Below are positions 51,057-62,542 of a stretch of DNA of 64,000 bases, piece by piece (the first letter of the stretch is position 1; every line of letters starts with the position of its first letter). Location: assembly GCF_037975245.1 (NCBI RefSeq), contig NC_092581.1, forward strand, positions 7,965,501 to 8,029,500, given 5' to 3'. A program made the translations under genes and the position numbers. The DNA is from Apostichopus japonicus. Its lineage: Eukaryota > Echinodermata > Holothuroidea > Aspidochirotida > Stichopodidae. The notes below the pieces were generated by a model. The model did no database searches. It was not told the DNA's origin and was given only the letters and a program-made list of their open reading frames with translations.

Positions 51057-54000
51057 TTGTGGAGGTGTACTCTAGCCAGCTCTTGGTTCATTTAGTCACC
51101 AGTGATCAACCCAAGCAGTTGTACAATTATTACTATTATTGTTATTAAAACAATTTTTTAACTTCTGCAAATGAGTTTAAGAATGTGGATATTGAGAAGA
51201 AGATAGGATTACTACAAAGGATAACTGAACACATAATAAAATGCATAGCATTTTGGATTTGGAAACACCATGTGGTCAGAAGGTAAGATATCTCTATTTA
51301 TTTAAGTTGGCCTGTTCAGAGAAGAAACAGTCAGATTGTGCTCAAGTTAGTTGTTTGTAATATATTTTTATATTTTATATGCACTGTACAGCTTTGTATT
51401 TACCAGCATAGGGTTTACACAGTACAGAAGTGAATTATGATCCAGAGTTTAAACAAATGTTGTCCTACTGTCATGTGTGTTATAAAATGTATGAACCATC
51501 TCGATTGTTTTTTCTGAATTATGTCTGTTATTTACTGTTATATGTTTAACTTGTTGTTAACCATTTATCTTTCATATCCTGACTCTAATGTGGGGTAGTT
51601 AGGTTTTAAGAGGCAAAATCGGACAAACTATACCAGCACAAATAACACACAGTATCAGAGTATTTGACCACATGCTGTTCATTGGCTTCAGAAACAGTTC
51701 TTGGCTCACCAGGTTACCTGTTTTTGCTCCAAGTATTTGGTTTTCGAATCCTTTTTTTGGATCTTTGCTAACGAGGATGCTATTTAGCTTGAGCAGTATA
51801 GACTCGGACACTAGGTCATTGCAGATCAAGTATACCATGCTTCCTAGGTAGAGTTACATCAAGAATCAGCAGTACACATTGCACATGCAGTGATGTAGAA
51901 TCTTGGGTTTCTTGTACTTTTGACTGATCCCTAGAATTAGTTTCATGAAATAGACAGACCTATAAATAAACTAATATTTGCATCCTAATATTGTTCCTAG
52001 GCTTGGCTAGTCCAGCATTCAGCATTTAAGTGATTTGTCCTTTTCAAAGTCAGCCGAATAACCTCTGAAGTTCTTTCTTTAACTGTATAAATACACCAAG
52101 TTGTGTAATTTTAAACTGCCAGTTTCAGAATGTGACCCTTAGATCTGTTAAAGTAAACTTTTCTTGTGGGGTAAGGTGGAGGTATATTGTGTCCAAGAGG
52201 AACAGAGATGAATTATATTTAATTTTGAACTTAACATCAGAAGTAACATCAAACGTTAGAAAACCGTTGCAAATTTCCTCTGTTAGAAAGAAGAATGAGT
52301 GTGCTGAAAAGATTGTTCCATATCGTCGTTTCTGAGGGAGTATGATTTAAAATCTTTCTTGGGTAGGGGAAGGGGAGGAGGAATGAAAGGGTAGAAGTTT
52401 GTACGAGTTGGAAATAGACAAATTTAGGAGTCTTGTATCAAAGATCATCATGCTTTAATAGCAGGACTCAAGTTTATATCCACAGTTTCTGTAATTCATA
52501 CCTGTATTTAAGGAAGGACATAGCAATAAAAACAGCTCAGTAATGCCTGTTTTTGGTTTGTCAGACAATTAACAGAGATCACAAAGTTCTGTGAGTGTTG
52601 TTGGATACAGACTAGCACACATTTGTCTACCTTGGTTTGTCTTCCACTGAAGATATTTATACTCTCACTAGACCATAGTGATTGTCAGATAGTGTGCGAG
52701 TCCCGCTTGCATGTTGTACTCAACCAGTTGTGTGCATATTTATCATTCAGTTTATGCTGTAAATTCACTCAAGAGGCTTGTTGGGAATAAATTATAGTTA
52801 AAGAGGCAGTAAAGTGAACTAAAAATAGTCACATCAATGAACGTGCACACAGAGATTGTTTTCTTTGGCACTCAGAAGCAGTAGCACAGAAGTTGATTCC
52901 TAAACCTCTCTATTGTCAAGGACGGTCTCCACAAACATTTCATGCATTCACAGAGACTTCAGAGGGGATTTGATAAAGAAGGGATTTTGAATGGAATGGA
53001 GCATATTTACGTCTTGAAAGAAGGTATTGAGATGCAAACGGTTGTTGGGGAAAATTGGACCACTTTTACCAGATTCCCATTCATGTGGCTTAATAACCCT
53101 AAGGCCAAATCAGAACCATTGTTAAAGCCAGAACTTTCTCTTTTCGAGAGCGGCTAAAGCTAGTCTATGAGTCTAAGTATTTCAGCTTTATACTGTACAG
53201 TTAGGAGAATGTAATGAAGGCCAAAGAAAGTGTTCAAAATATAAATACTCCAATTTGTCAGGGTATCAAATCAGATGTATACCAAATATGAACCTGCATC
53301 ATTTTACGTTATTTTCTGTCCACAACCCCCCCCCCCCCTACCATGAATCCCTCCTTCCTCTTTTTTCTGTGCGTTAGAAATTTATGAATGTTATAGTGGA
53401 TGAATTGAAATTATTATATGCAAACATTGGAACTTAATCACTAAAGCTTAACTTAAGGTAGCAGAACTGCACCTTCATATTTCAGTGTGTAATATTTTGC
53501 ATAAATGTTGTGTGGAAGATCACGCACATACAAATTCTTTAATTCAGGAGTATAAATGTAGGAATGATGATAATTCACTTCTTTAATTATCTTAAAAGTG
53601 ACAAAGTTACCAAGATTTTATATCCCATTGTGGATGAAGTATAGTTTAAAGTGATCAACTCCAAAGGTCAAAAGAGAAAGAATATGTGACAGATATTCAT
53701 GTTATCAGGTCACCACATCCCATTCAATGTTATAAGGTCACCACATTCCATACTTTAAGATTACCAAAAGTTTCTCACTAATGTTATATTTCAGAGAAGA
53801 CAGGATATTGCTAGTCCCCAGTGTCTAAAATATCAGTTGAGAAACCATTGATGGTGACTACATTGTTTGTTGACAATGATTAATGATCCTTGTACCTCTA
53901 AATTCATTGTTTGCCATTGTTCATGTCTTTCATTGTTAAATTTCATGTGTACTCTTGATAAATCCATTGTTTACCTAGCATTTTAACTGCAAAATGGTTA

Positions 54001-55314
54001 ATAAACTGTACACATGGATCTGGTTGATAAGCTTTTCATGTTTACACTGTCATGGAAAATTCCCATGCATGTTAGCCTCTTTGATATTCATACAAAGTCA
54101 CATTGAAGTTTACTCAGTACTCCGGTTTGATCAAGTCTCTGATTGGGTGGCTAAATACAAGGTTGTTTTATGAATGATTGTCACAACTCTAGTGTTTGTA
54201 ATCAGAATGTAATCAACATTAGTGCAGGTTTTGAGTTAAATTCTAATAATTAGCATTTTCAATTTCGTTATGCATTTCAATTTCATGATACATCTTTTCA
54301 CTCAAACATTTTGAGTTACAGGATAACCCCCAGAAACTTCCAGGTGTTAACTTCATTAACTATGCTTTAAATTGTTAGATATTGCTCATTTACATATTTA
54401 AGGACTACAATAGCCTTTAAAATGCTACGTGGGTGAAACAATGCTACATAGGTGAAAGAAATGCTCTGACTGTCTGTTGTAATTGCCATTTCCTTTATAA
54501 TCCATTCCCTCTTCATTTATGATGAATTCATGTTTTACTGCTCTGAGCATCAACCCTATAGAAGATATTGACACTGCTCAAAACAAAACCACATGTGTTT
54601 ATTTAGAGATGGTGAAGTTCGGATATCCTAATCTGTGTGTACAAGAATCCTCGACTTTTGATTTGCTGATTGCACACATAAGTTGACATAACCATTCCTC
54701 GGTATTCATCATTTAAATACCACACTTATAGATGCTGGTAATGACTGTTGTACCTTAAAACAAAACAATCAACACACTCACAAATATTCATGATGTCATC
54801 AACCTTAGTACAGGGAGTAACCAGCAATTTAATAGACCTTGTACTTTTCAAAGGCATTTATTTAGTTTTCAAACAGTAACATCAACCCAATGATGATATG
54901 TGCCATAATGCACGCATCACCCACGAACTACCAGAAGTCGTGTAATGAATGAATGAACAAACATTGCAGGGATTGTAGGCGGTTTTGTTACCATTCTCTT
55001 TTGTAACCGTAGTGCAGTTAACTTCTTAGTTCTGACTGATTGTGTTCCCATCGCTACTAACTTGTTCGTCTCGGATTGATGCTTCCTTTGAACATAAGAA
55101 AGACCAAAGCAAACATTGAATTTTAGTATTGATATCTTTGTCAAGGGCAAGGTGGGCTGGAAGGCCATTGTTACTGATATTATCACCCTGAATCAAGCTA
55201 GAATGTTGATTACTTCCTCAACAAAAATTCTGTGAGTTTTGCAAAGGAATGCAGCATAAACAATTAGTCTTAATATCCACTAAACCTTTCTAAAAGAAAC
55301 TGTTGTACGCAAAT

Positions 55315-55596
55315 TGTACGCCGTAAGCGAATTCTCTACACATTCCTGTGTACGTATCAAGGCCAAGCTTAGAGCGAGATCTAGTCGAGTCTGACCAATG
55401 TGCCGCACTGATGTCATGTCTCGACGTAAGTCAGTGTTAGATATAAATTTTCTGGCAGGACGGGCCAAAATTTCAAGCACTCTATCACAGATACTAAAAT
55501 TCATGACAGGGCGAGGTTTAGGGTGATACAAAGACAAACAATGATATGACCAGAAGGACTGGATCCCATTTTCACTAAAAAATTCCTTTAATGGTT
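55315..55596 (-). repeat. Dispersed repeat R1, minus-strand copy
   Basis: Inverted relative to 45633-45890, about 9.4 kb away in the same intron. The reverse strand carries the frame MSLYHPKPRPVMNFSICDRV..., preserving most residues of the plus copy despite base differences. The pair could bring two distant parts of the intron transcript together by base pairing. Confidence 0.8.
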
Positions 55597-58590
55597 AAGG
55601 TCTTATATCATCAGACCAATAAACATATGATCCAGGTGTAACAACACCATAAAGTGCCATTTGATGGTTAAGGGCTCATACCAGACCAAGTAATTAAGCC
55701 TCATGGCTCGCTTTCAGCAGTTTACTGCACCTGACCCAGCCCGCCGTGCACCCAAAAACAAGCACAAACTAACTGCTCGCACTAAATTGAATTGGACGGG
55801 GGGATTTCCGACACAGCATGTGCCTCTCAGCTGGATGAGTCTGTAACGCTGGATTTATACTGATGTAGGTCATTATTAGATGGGAGAACCAGCCGCTAGA
55901 AAACTCATTACAAACTTTGGGCTTTCAGTTTTGTGTACGTTGGTGCTGCTAGCTGTTATTATTTTCCATGATGCATTCCTGAAAATTAAGAACGCCCAAA
56001 GAACGGTGAACACCTGGCATTGGCAATAATGTGTCATACACTACTATCCACAGAGTTTGATTAACCAGTATCAAGTCAGGAAGTATTGAAATACAGAAAT
56101 GTGGAAGGTTTAGTGAGTTTGAATCCTAGGTGATACATTATCTGACCAGTAAGTACTGCTTGTCAAACAGGGCAAGTGTCATCAACTTGGTATGACAAAC
56201 ATCACTGTCCATGTAATCAGAAATTATCATTGCTAATATCTGTGGGGTTATCATGAATCTACCAATTTGGTGATAGGGATAAGTCAAAGTATATATACAT
56301 TTCGTCTTTGGATTCTATGGTGGTTACTGCTGTTGGTCCATCAGCACAATATAGCAAGATAAGACTGTAATAATCAAAGCAGAGTGACTACAATATTGTT
56401 CAAGTTAGCTTCAAATTATTGTAATATATATCATATAACCCATGTAACATTCAAGTGAATCATTATCACTGCTGTTTTAAACGGAATCTTCCCTTTTTCT
56501 GTTTCTGTGATTTCCATTTCCAGTCAAGCACCTAGCCCCTTATTCCCTGTAATTGCGACCACCAAGCATTCCAGATGAGTTACCTGTCAGGGTGATCATG
56601 CATGACTAGTTTATCCATTCCTGCTTTCATATTGTTTTCATTTTCCCAGAACAAAGGAATCTTCCTTTCAATGGCAACTTTTTCATATTGGTGTTATGTA
56701 GGTGTTTCATAGTATTGGGCAGAGTAGTAGAATATTTATTATAAACATCAGCTGACAGTATGGATGCTATGAGTAAATTGTGGGGGTAGCTAAAACTACA
56801 ATAATACTACTTGGGGGGAAACGTGACCTATCTCGGTTAGGACCTGTTCCGGGGGGGGAAGTAGAATCTGAAAATACTTGTGTAAGTTGATATGTTGGAA
56901 GAGTTTGTACAGGAATAGTTTTCAAGGTGTTCAAACCTTGCATGACCTCATGTAAATACTTAGTACTTAGGTTACCTTAAATATCACATATATAGTACAC
57001 TAACTAAAACTGACTTTATAGTGGTTTGACTGGCATCATGCAGTTATAATATTCAGCACATTTCCCTCTGCTTTTGTCTATCTCTATTTAAATGTCTGTC
57101 GCAGCGTCCATCCCGACTCTAGTTTTGAGCTCATTATGACAGATATGACACAATAGGAATACTCATAATCGGAACAAGTCATCAGTTATGTCAATACAAT
57201 CAATTTGCTTATCACCAATCTTTTCGTATTGATCACTTCAGAAAACAATCAATCCAAAACTCAATCCACCCTTTGAACCTTACAGCAAAGATGAAAATAA
57301 AACATTGCCCATAGACTTTTGGGTTCTTCTTTCGCCTTCATCTGTTTGTGGTAATGACACTGCTGTTTAGTAAGCTGTAGTAATGAAACCTGTATCGAAA
57401 GTACATAGCTGTTTTATATTTTTAATTAGCTCTCAAATTTAGTGGGCAACAGAAGTCCTGTCCAGAGAATCTAAGTCCATCGTATTTAAAGAGCGATGGG
57501 CGTAAATATGGCATTTGGTACAGGAAGTGGGGGGCGGCCCTGAGGGGAAGGTGTGTTGAAGAAGGTGGGAAAGCTGCTCATGTTGTTTGTTTATTCATTT
57601 CATGTAAGGTTGATGTTTAAATATTAGGAAAAAGGGGGGGGTAATGGTTCCTGCTGGTTATTTCCACTGTCCTCAGGTTATTTTACACATTGTTTAGGTA
57701 AGTTTTATCTCTTATCTCTGTAAGAATATTAAGCTTGTTGTAGCCAATCAACGGTTTGAATTTCAATTCCCAAAAACTGTGCAGTGTTTAAGTATGGAAA
57801 TTCCAGGATGCAAGGTTAGCTTATTTTCATAGTAAGCGCTTTATGCCTGTAATTTGCTTGTGATGTGCAGCCCACCCAAAAGTATACAAGCAAACAAAAG
57901 GCTTTTACCAACAGATTTCTGAAGGACAATTTGAGAAAGAAATTCTTTTAATGTCTGTTGTTCTGTCCTGTCCTTTGCTTATTCAAATGTAAGTAAGGTT
58001 GTGTATTCATGGTCACTGCCTTTAGTGATAAATGAAACTACAAATTGTTTAAGTAAATGGTTCTAATAGTCAATGTTGGCAAACTGCCTCAGCAATACAG
58101 CTTTCTGATGTTTTAAGCAACCAGTTTCCCTATAGGAACTCAATGAAATATTCTGCCCAAAGGGTCGGTCGGTCCAACAAATAATTAAAGTGTGCTCTTT
58201 AAGGAGCTCAGTTTGTTAAACATGTTTCCTTGAAGACTCCTTCTATGCAAATGTGGTTTTATTCATGTATGATACCACTGAAACCTTTGGAAGACATTCT
58301 CTACCGAGTTGTCAAACTTAACATTGGTTTTTAGCCATTAAAGCAATATCTTTCTTCTTCATTTTTTTTCATTTAACCTGCAATAGCAGAAAAGTGTTCA
58401 TCTTTTGTTGATTTTCATAAGATGGCTTCCTTCTCCCTTCCGCATCCTCATGTATTTATCTCCCAACTCCTGTCCCACCCATTCTCAAGATTTATTCAAG
58501 TTAAGAGAAGAATGGTTTATAATGTGTTTAATCAAACTGTTTCTGTTGTTGAGTTTGTTGTAATTAATTCCATTCCCTTGTCTTTCACAG

Positions 58591-58688
58591 AAGTTCAAAG
58601 CTCTGGCTGCAAGAAGGAAGTCTGCCCCATCATCTGTCCTCAAGAATGCCCTCTCAAGCTCCAAGTCAAAATCAACTGCAGAGAAACA
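58591..58688 (+). CDS. arhgap20: ARHGAP20-type conserved linker exon before the PH domain
   Basis: Acceptor CCCTTGTCTTTCACAG and donor ACA|GTAAGT. The frame reads KFKALAARRKSAPSSVLKNA, then LSSSKSKSTAEK, entering in phase 0 and leaving with CA (phase 2). The K-x-K-x-L-A-x-R-R-x-S-A-P-S segment is, as I recall, conserved just before the PH domain of vertebrate ARHGAP20, and supports naming the gene. The longer open frame at 58422-58706 is a different, non-coding frame. Basic and Ser-rich, it may be a regulated flexible linker or a binding site. A transposon-like insertion starts 20 bp after the donor. Confidence 0.85.
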
Positions 58689-61192
58689 GTAAGTGTTCCC
58701 TGGTAAATCAGGGGCGTCGGAGCCGGTACGGCAGGCCCGGCGAACGCCGGACCAATATTCACGGCGCAAAAAAAAAAAAAAAAAAAAAGTAGGACTAAGA
58801 AAAAAATGGCAAAAAAATAAAGGACCAAAATGAAACATACTTCAAAAATGTGTTTCAGAAGATTAATCGGACTACTCTGGCATGGCAGGGGTCTTGTTTT
58901 CAAGCTCGGGAAGTGCCATTTCCTGCAATCTGGGAGGCATATTTTCAAAATTTTCTTCCTTACGCTACGCGCCAACCATGGTGGCGCGTAGCATAGTTTG
59001 ACCTACCAAACGTCCCCCGATAATTATGATAGATGGCCACACTCTGATCTGCCGTACCAATCCCAAATAGCTTCCGACGCCCCTGTAAATATATCATTAA
59101 GAACAGATATGAAAGGAATAGTGTTTCCTGGTAAATATTGAACGAAACATTAAAAGGAAGCGATAAAAGCAAGTTATTACAACACATGCATCATCTAAAA
59201 TTGGAAACTTGAAAATGTGAATAAAAGAGGTGGTTACCCTAAGTTTGGGAGGGAAGATATAATATTTCAAGTCAATATCTTACTTAACACTACATGTTCC
59301 AACCGGACACAGAGTTTCCTCTGAGCAATTAAAAATATCATGTCCCCTCCCTCCCCCACCCCCCTCCCAAACAAAGAGAGTGAAAATGACAAAGGACATG
59401 CTTCAACTTTCCATTCATAGTTGAAATTGTCTTCTACCTTCCAGGGAAGGGAGGCAATTTTCAGAGCTGTTAAGCTCATTACCACTCTCAACTTGTTATG
59501 TGGGGTAGCTAAGATTAATCCTATTAGTGACAGTGGTGAGAGATTTGGCTTCTTAGATCAACAGTTTGCAGACAGAATGGCCTCTGCAGGCATTGTAAGG
59601 TGTGCAGATGGATATCCCTCCTTGGGGCTAAAAGCTCTGACTTTTTGGCGCCACTTTCACGATTTTATGATGATGTAGCTCAGCTTTGTGTTGTTTACAT
59701 GAAGTTTTAAAGGGATGCTACGTAGTAGTAGTACTACCAGGTACCTGCTTGGTGTTTCTTCTACAATTTGAGATTTTCTGTGTGTATTTGGTGATCTCTG
59801 TGTAGGGATTCTGGGAGTTTGACAGCATCATGTATGCTTGTTCACTTAAATACCAAATGTAGATTGACAAAAAAAATGATAAAAAGAATATGGGTCACAT
59901 ATTTCGTGTAGAAAAATTAGCTTTTAGACATTGAAAATGCATCTGTGAAAGTTGATTGTAAGAAGATATAAAGAAGTACAGTAACAGAATAAATGTCTCC
60001 AAATAACATTCTGAGTCTGTGACATCATTGTAAATTCAAGTAGAATTCCATGCCTGTACCTGATTTGTCTGGAAATAACACTAAAAAGAATTTCAAGAAT
60101 GATGTATATTGACAGTGTTGGATTTTGTTTGACTATCAGGTTATAAAGTTTTGGCCGAAGATATTCTTTGTACAAACAATTTCTAGGAGCCAAATGTCAT
60201 GTTTACTAATATCTAGTAGACTCATCCTGTTATGGTAGTTCTTAACCTAAACAGTATCTCTGTTTAACATAATGTTTACTTTTGCAATTCTTCCATTTAA
60301 TAGAATCTGTATATCTGTAACACTGTGCTGTGTGCATTCCCCATATTAGCTCACTGTTGTGCTCACTCACAACACCTGATCTTTTTTCCTGTTGTGTTTG
60401 TTAATCTCTAGCCTTCGACAGATGTATTTATGGGGTCAGGCCCTACCTACCCTTGCAGTGCCCCTCTACAGCATGTAGATATGTCAATGTTGATGTCTAA
60501 ACCATTCAATCATTTTTGCTGCCTGTTGGAGAGGTTTGCAATAAAATTTATTTTACATTTTGTGAGCAGAGCAGTAGTAACGGCAGGATCAAAGGTCATT
60601 GGTAAATTATGACAGATAGGATCAACTTTCACAGCATCTTTCCACATAGGCTGGTAGTGGTAGGGATAAATTCACACAGTTAAAAAAAAAAAAGGTAAAG
60701 CTTCCACACAACAAGAAATGTTATGGAATGGCTACAGTGAGTTTGTTGTTATAAGTAAAGCTTGTTAGTCCTTTTTAGAAAAGAAGGCTTTATGGATGAA
60801 ACTTGGACATCTATGATTGAAAACTGCAATTTACGCGATCATGTTGCTGACAAGAATGTGAGCAAGTCTTCAGTTACTTCTAACTTTGTGTTGAATGTTC
60901 TGTAGCCTATTTCATTATGCTTTGATCAGTACCTTGTAAGATATATGATTTCCCTAGCAACCTTCACCTTATACCTCTGGACGATACATGCATTCACAAA
61001 CAGCTTTTCTTCCTTCAGGAATTGGAAATAAGTTGAGATTTGTTGTATTGTTTGTCACCAAGCAGCATGTCACCTTTGTGGTTAATTTACTCCTAATTTC
61101 TGTTTGATTTTATCAAAGACAGTATATATTCAAGCAAAGATTAACCAACACCAAAAACCTTATCTAATGTTGGATATTAATTCTGTCATCAG
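58689..61192 (+). other. Intron, about 2.5 kb
   Basis: Contains the CAGGGGCGTCGG-ended element (58709-59085). The remainder, including an 85-codon open frame at 59421-59678, shows no recognisable coding signal. Confidence 0.7.
58709..59085. mobile_element. Non-autonomous element with CAGGGGCGTCGGA ends, 377 bp
   Basis: Ends CAGGGGCGTCGGAGC... and ...CTTCCGACGCCCCTG form 13-base perfect terminal inverted repeats followed by imperfect similarity (GGTACGGC on both sides). Such CAGGGGCG ends are typical of hAT elements. The flanks share GTAAAT (58703-58708 and 59085-59090) but not a clean 8-bp duplication. Inside are an A21 run (58768-58788) and an 11-bp-arm hairpin GCTACGCGCCA...TGGCGCGTAGC (58964-58992). 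It lies only 20 bp into the intron yet leaves the donor intact. Confidence 0.75.
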
Positions 61193-61447
61193 TTTTCAGG
61201 GCAATCCTTCCAACACACCATCTTCGGACATCAGTGAATTGGCTTTGGAAGATACACTGTTTAACAACAAATCACGCTCATCTGAGTCTGGTGTGGAACA
61301 AGTTAGGAAGCTTCAACCTCCGACATCCCTTAGTAATACGAAGAGACTCTACATTATGGAGGGCCCAGTACAAATAACAGTTGGGCTTCAAACTCAAGTT
61401 AGATACCTGTTCTTGTTCAACGATGTGCTCATCATTGCAAAACCAAA
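61193..61447 (+). CDS. arhgap20: PH domain exon (N-terminal half)
   Basis: The acceptor is AATTCTGTCATCAG|TTTT, chosen because its phase matches CA of the previous exon (CA+T, His); the tempting downstream TTTTCAG at 61199 would shift the frame. About 50 residues of Ser/Asp-rich linker precede TKRLYIMEGPVQI, then TVGLQTQVRYLFLFNDVLIIAKP. The E-G-x-x-x-x-x-x-G-L-Q-x-Q-x-R-x-L-F-L-F-N-D-V-L run is the first strands of the ARHGAP20-type PH domain. It leaves with AA (phase 2) at A|GTAAGT, giving Asn with the next exon. PH domains usually bind phosphoinositides and place the protein at membranes. Confidence 0.93.
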
Positions 61448-61638
61448 GTAAGTCGATGTAACTTATTCTCCACTGTTCACACTACCTCTAGTTAGAAGTA
61501 GTGTTTGGGTCAACTAGTTTGTCGAGGTGGACAGGCACTGTGATAGGCACATGTCATGGCAAGACTTTCCTATATAAATGTTATCAAAGAAATTATCTGT
61601 TTTAGGGTATTAAATTCAGTTTCAATTTATCTTCACAG

Positions 61639-61833
61639 TAAATCTTGCACACTGTTTAGACTGAAGCACCGTCTGAGGGTGTGCGAACTCTGGCTAGCAA
61701 ACTGTATTCAAGATGTGAGTGAAATCAACAGCGCCCCTGAAATGTCATTTGTCGTCGGGTGGCCGACGACAAACAACGTCCTGACATTCTCATCAAAGGA
61801 AGAGAAATCTTTATGGTGGCAAAGCCTTAGCAA
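61639..61833 (+). CDS. arhgap20: PH domain exon (C-terminal half)
   Basis: Acceptor TTTATCTTCACAG and donor CAA|GTAAGT, phase 2 in and out. Reads KSCTLFRLKHRLRVCELWLA, then NCIQDV..., FVVGWPTTNNVLTFSSKEEK and SLWWQSLSK. The L-x-x-x-W-x-x-x-C, F-V-x-G-W-P-T-x-N and T-F-S-S-x-E-E-K-x-x-W motifs match my recollection of the ARHGAP20/RhoGAP1A PH domain, and the closing helix carries the near-invariant PH tryptophan. With the previous exon this makes a complete PH domain. Confidence 0.93.
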
Positions 61834-62183
61834 GTAAGTATGCTAGTAACAGTTGAATCTGGGCTAGGGGAGGGAGAAGGGATGGGGTGGGGGTTGAGGA
61901 GATAGTGGGGTAACCAAACATAATATTAATGGAGGGGATATAAGGCAATTCAATTGGCAGGAAATTTATTTGCCCCAGTGTGATGTTGAGCAGGTTGATT
62001 CCTTAAATAATTTGGTGTTTAGTCAGACAGTGGGGTACATTCGTCTGTGATGTTCATTTGTAGTTCAGTGGGGATGAGGATTGGATGATCTACTACCTGT
62101 CTATTCATTGACCTGTTGACAGACATCTTATTTTATTTTATTTTCAAGACTTTGCAATGTCATTATATTTATTTGTCTCACAG

Positions 62184-62271
62184 ACATGTTGAAGCCGAGC
62201 GAGAGAAGCAAGATGTCAAGTCAGCATCAATTAGAGTGTGTAACCGTGACGAGGAATCCAAGACTATGCAT
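62184..62271 (+). CDS. arhgap20: Exon opening the Ras-associating domain
   Basis: Acceptor TTATTTGTCTCACAG and donor CAT|GTAAGT, phase 2 in, phase 0 out. Reads HVEAEREKQDVKSASIRVCN, then RDEESKTMH. The short helix after the PH domain, then a strand of the form S-x-x-I-R-V-x-N-R-D and K-T-M, is where ARHGAP20 proteins begin their Ras-associating domain (a ubiquitin-fold module that binds Rap1 in the mammalian protein). The remaining RA strands and the RhoGAP domain are not in this window. Confidence 0.88.
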
Positions 62272-62542
62272 GTAAGTATCCTTCTTGATAGCTCCCTCAG
62301 ACTACCTGGCTTTATACAAGATATACTTCAAGGATATCAGTGCTGGTCACAAATTGTAGTTTCTATTTCCAAAAGTATTCAAAAGTGCTCCCCTGTAGAT
62401 CCTTATAATAAATATTTAGAGTTGTTAAACTAGACAATTAAATATTACAGTGAGGGGAAGGAACCTTTAGTGTGGCACTAAAGTATCTTTGGAAATAAGA
62501 TCACAGGTGACCATTATTTGATATTCTAGCATATATATACTG
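62272..62542 (+). other. Start of an intron that runs past the window
   Basis: Begins with a strong donor. The open frame continues for some 54 codons into this sequence but loses coding character, and no further exon is seen before the transposon copy. Confidence 0.6.

Larger units (their letters stand above)
45627..58590 (+). other. Largest intron, about 13 kb
   Basis: No coding exon recognised. It contains two inverted copies of a dispersed repeat (45633-45890 and 55315-55596), a G-rich tract (47223-47304), a ~75-bp tandem repeat (47321-47763), an A17 run (51040-51056), a C-rich run near 53327 and small TATA/TACTAC-type repeats at 46930-46980. A CG-richer stretch at 55690-56020 has no recognised function. 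Confidence 0.6.

Noticed and set aside
54917-55186. Minus-strand 89-codon frame beside repeat R1
   Set aside because: No motif recognised and no supporting splice signals; could be part of a repeat but unsupported.
58422-58706. 94-codon plus-strand frame over the exon at 58591
   Set aside because: Wrong frame; the splice phases and the RRKSAP motif fix the coding frame one base away.
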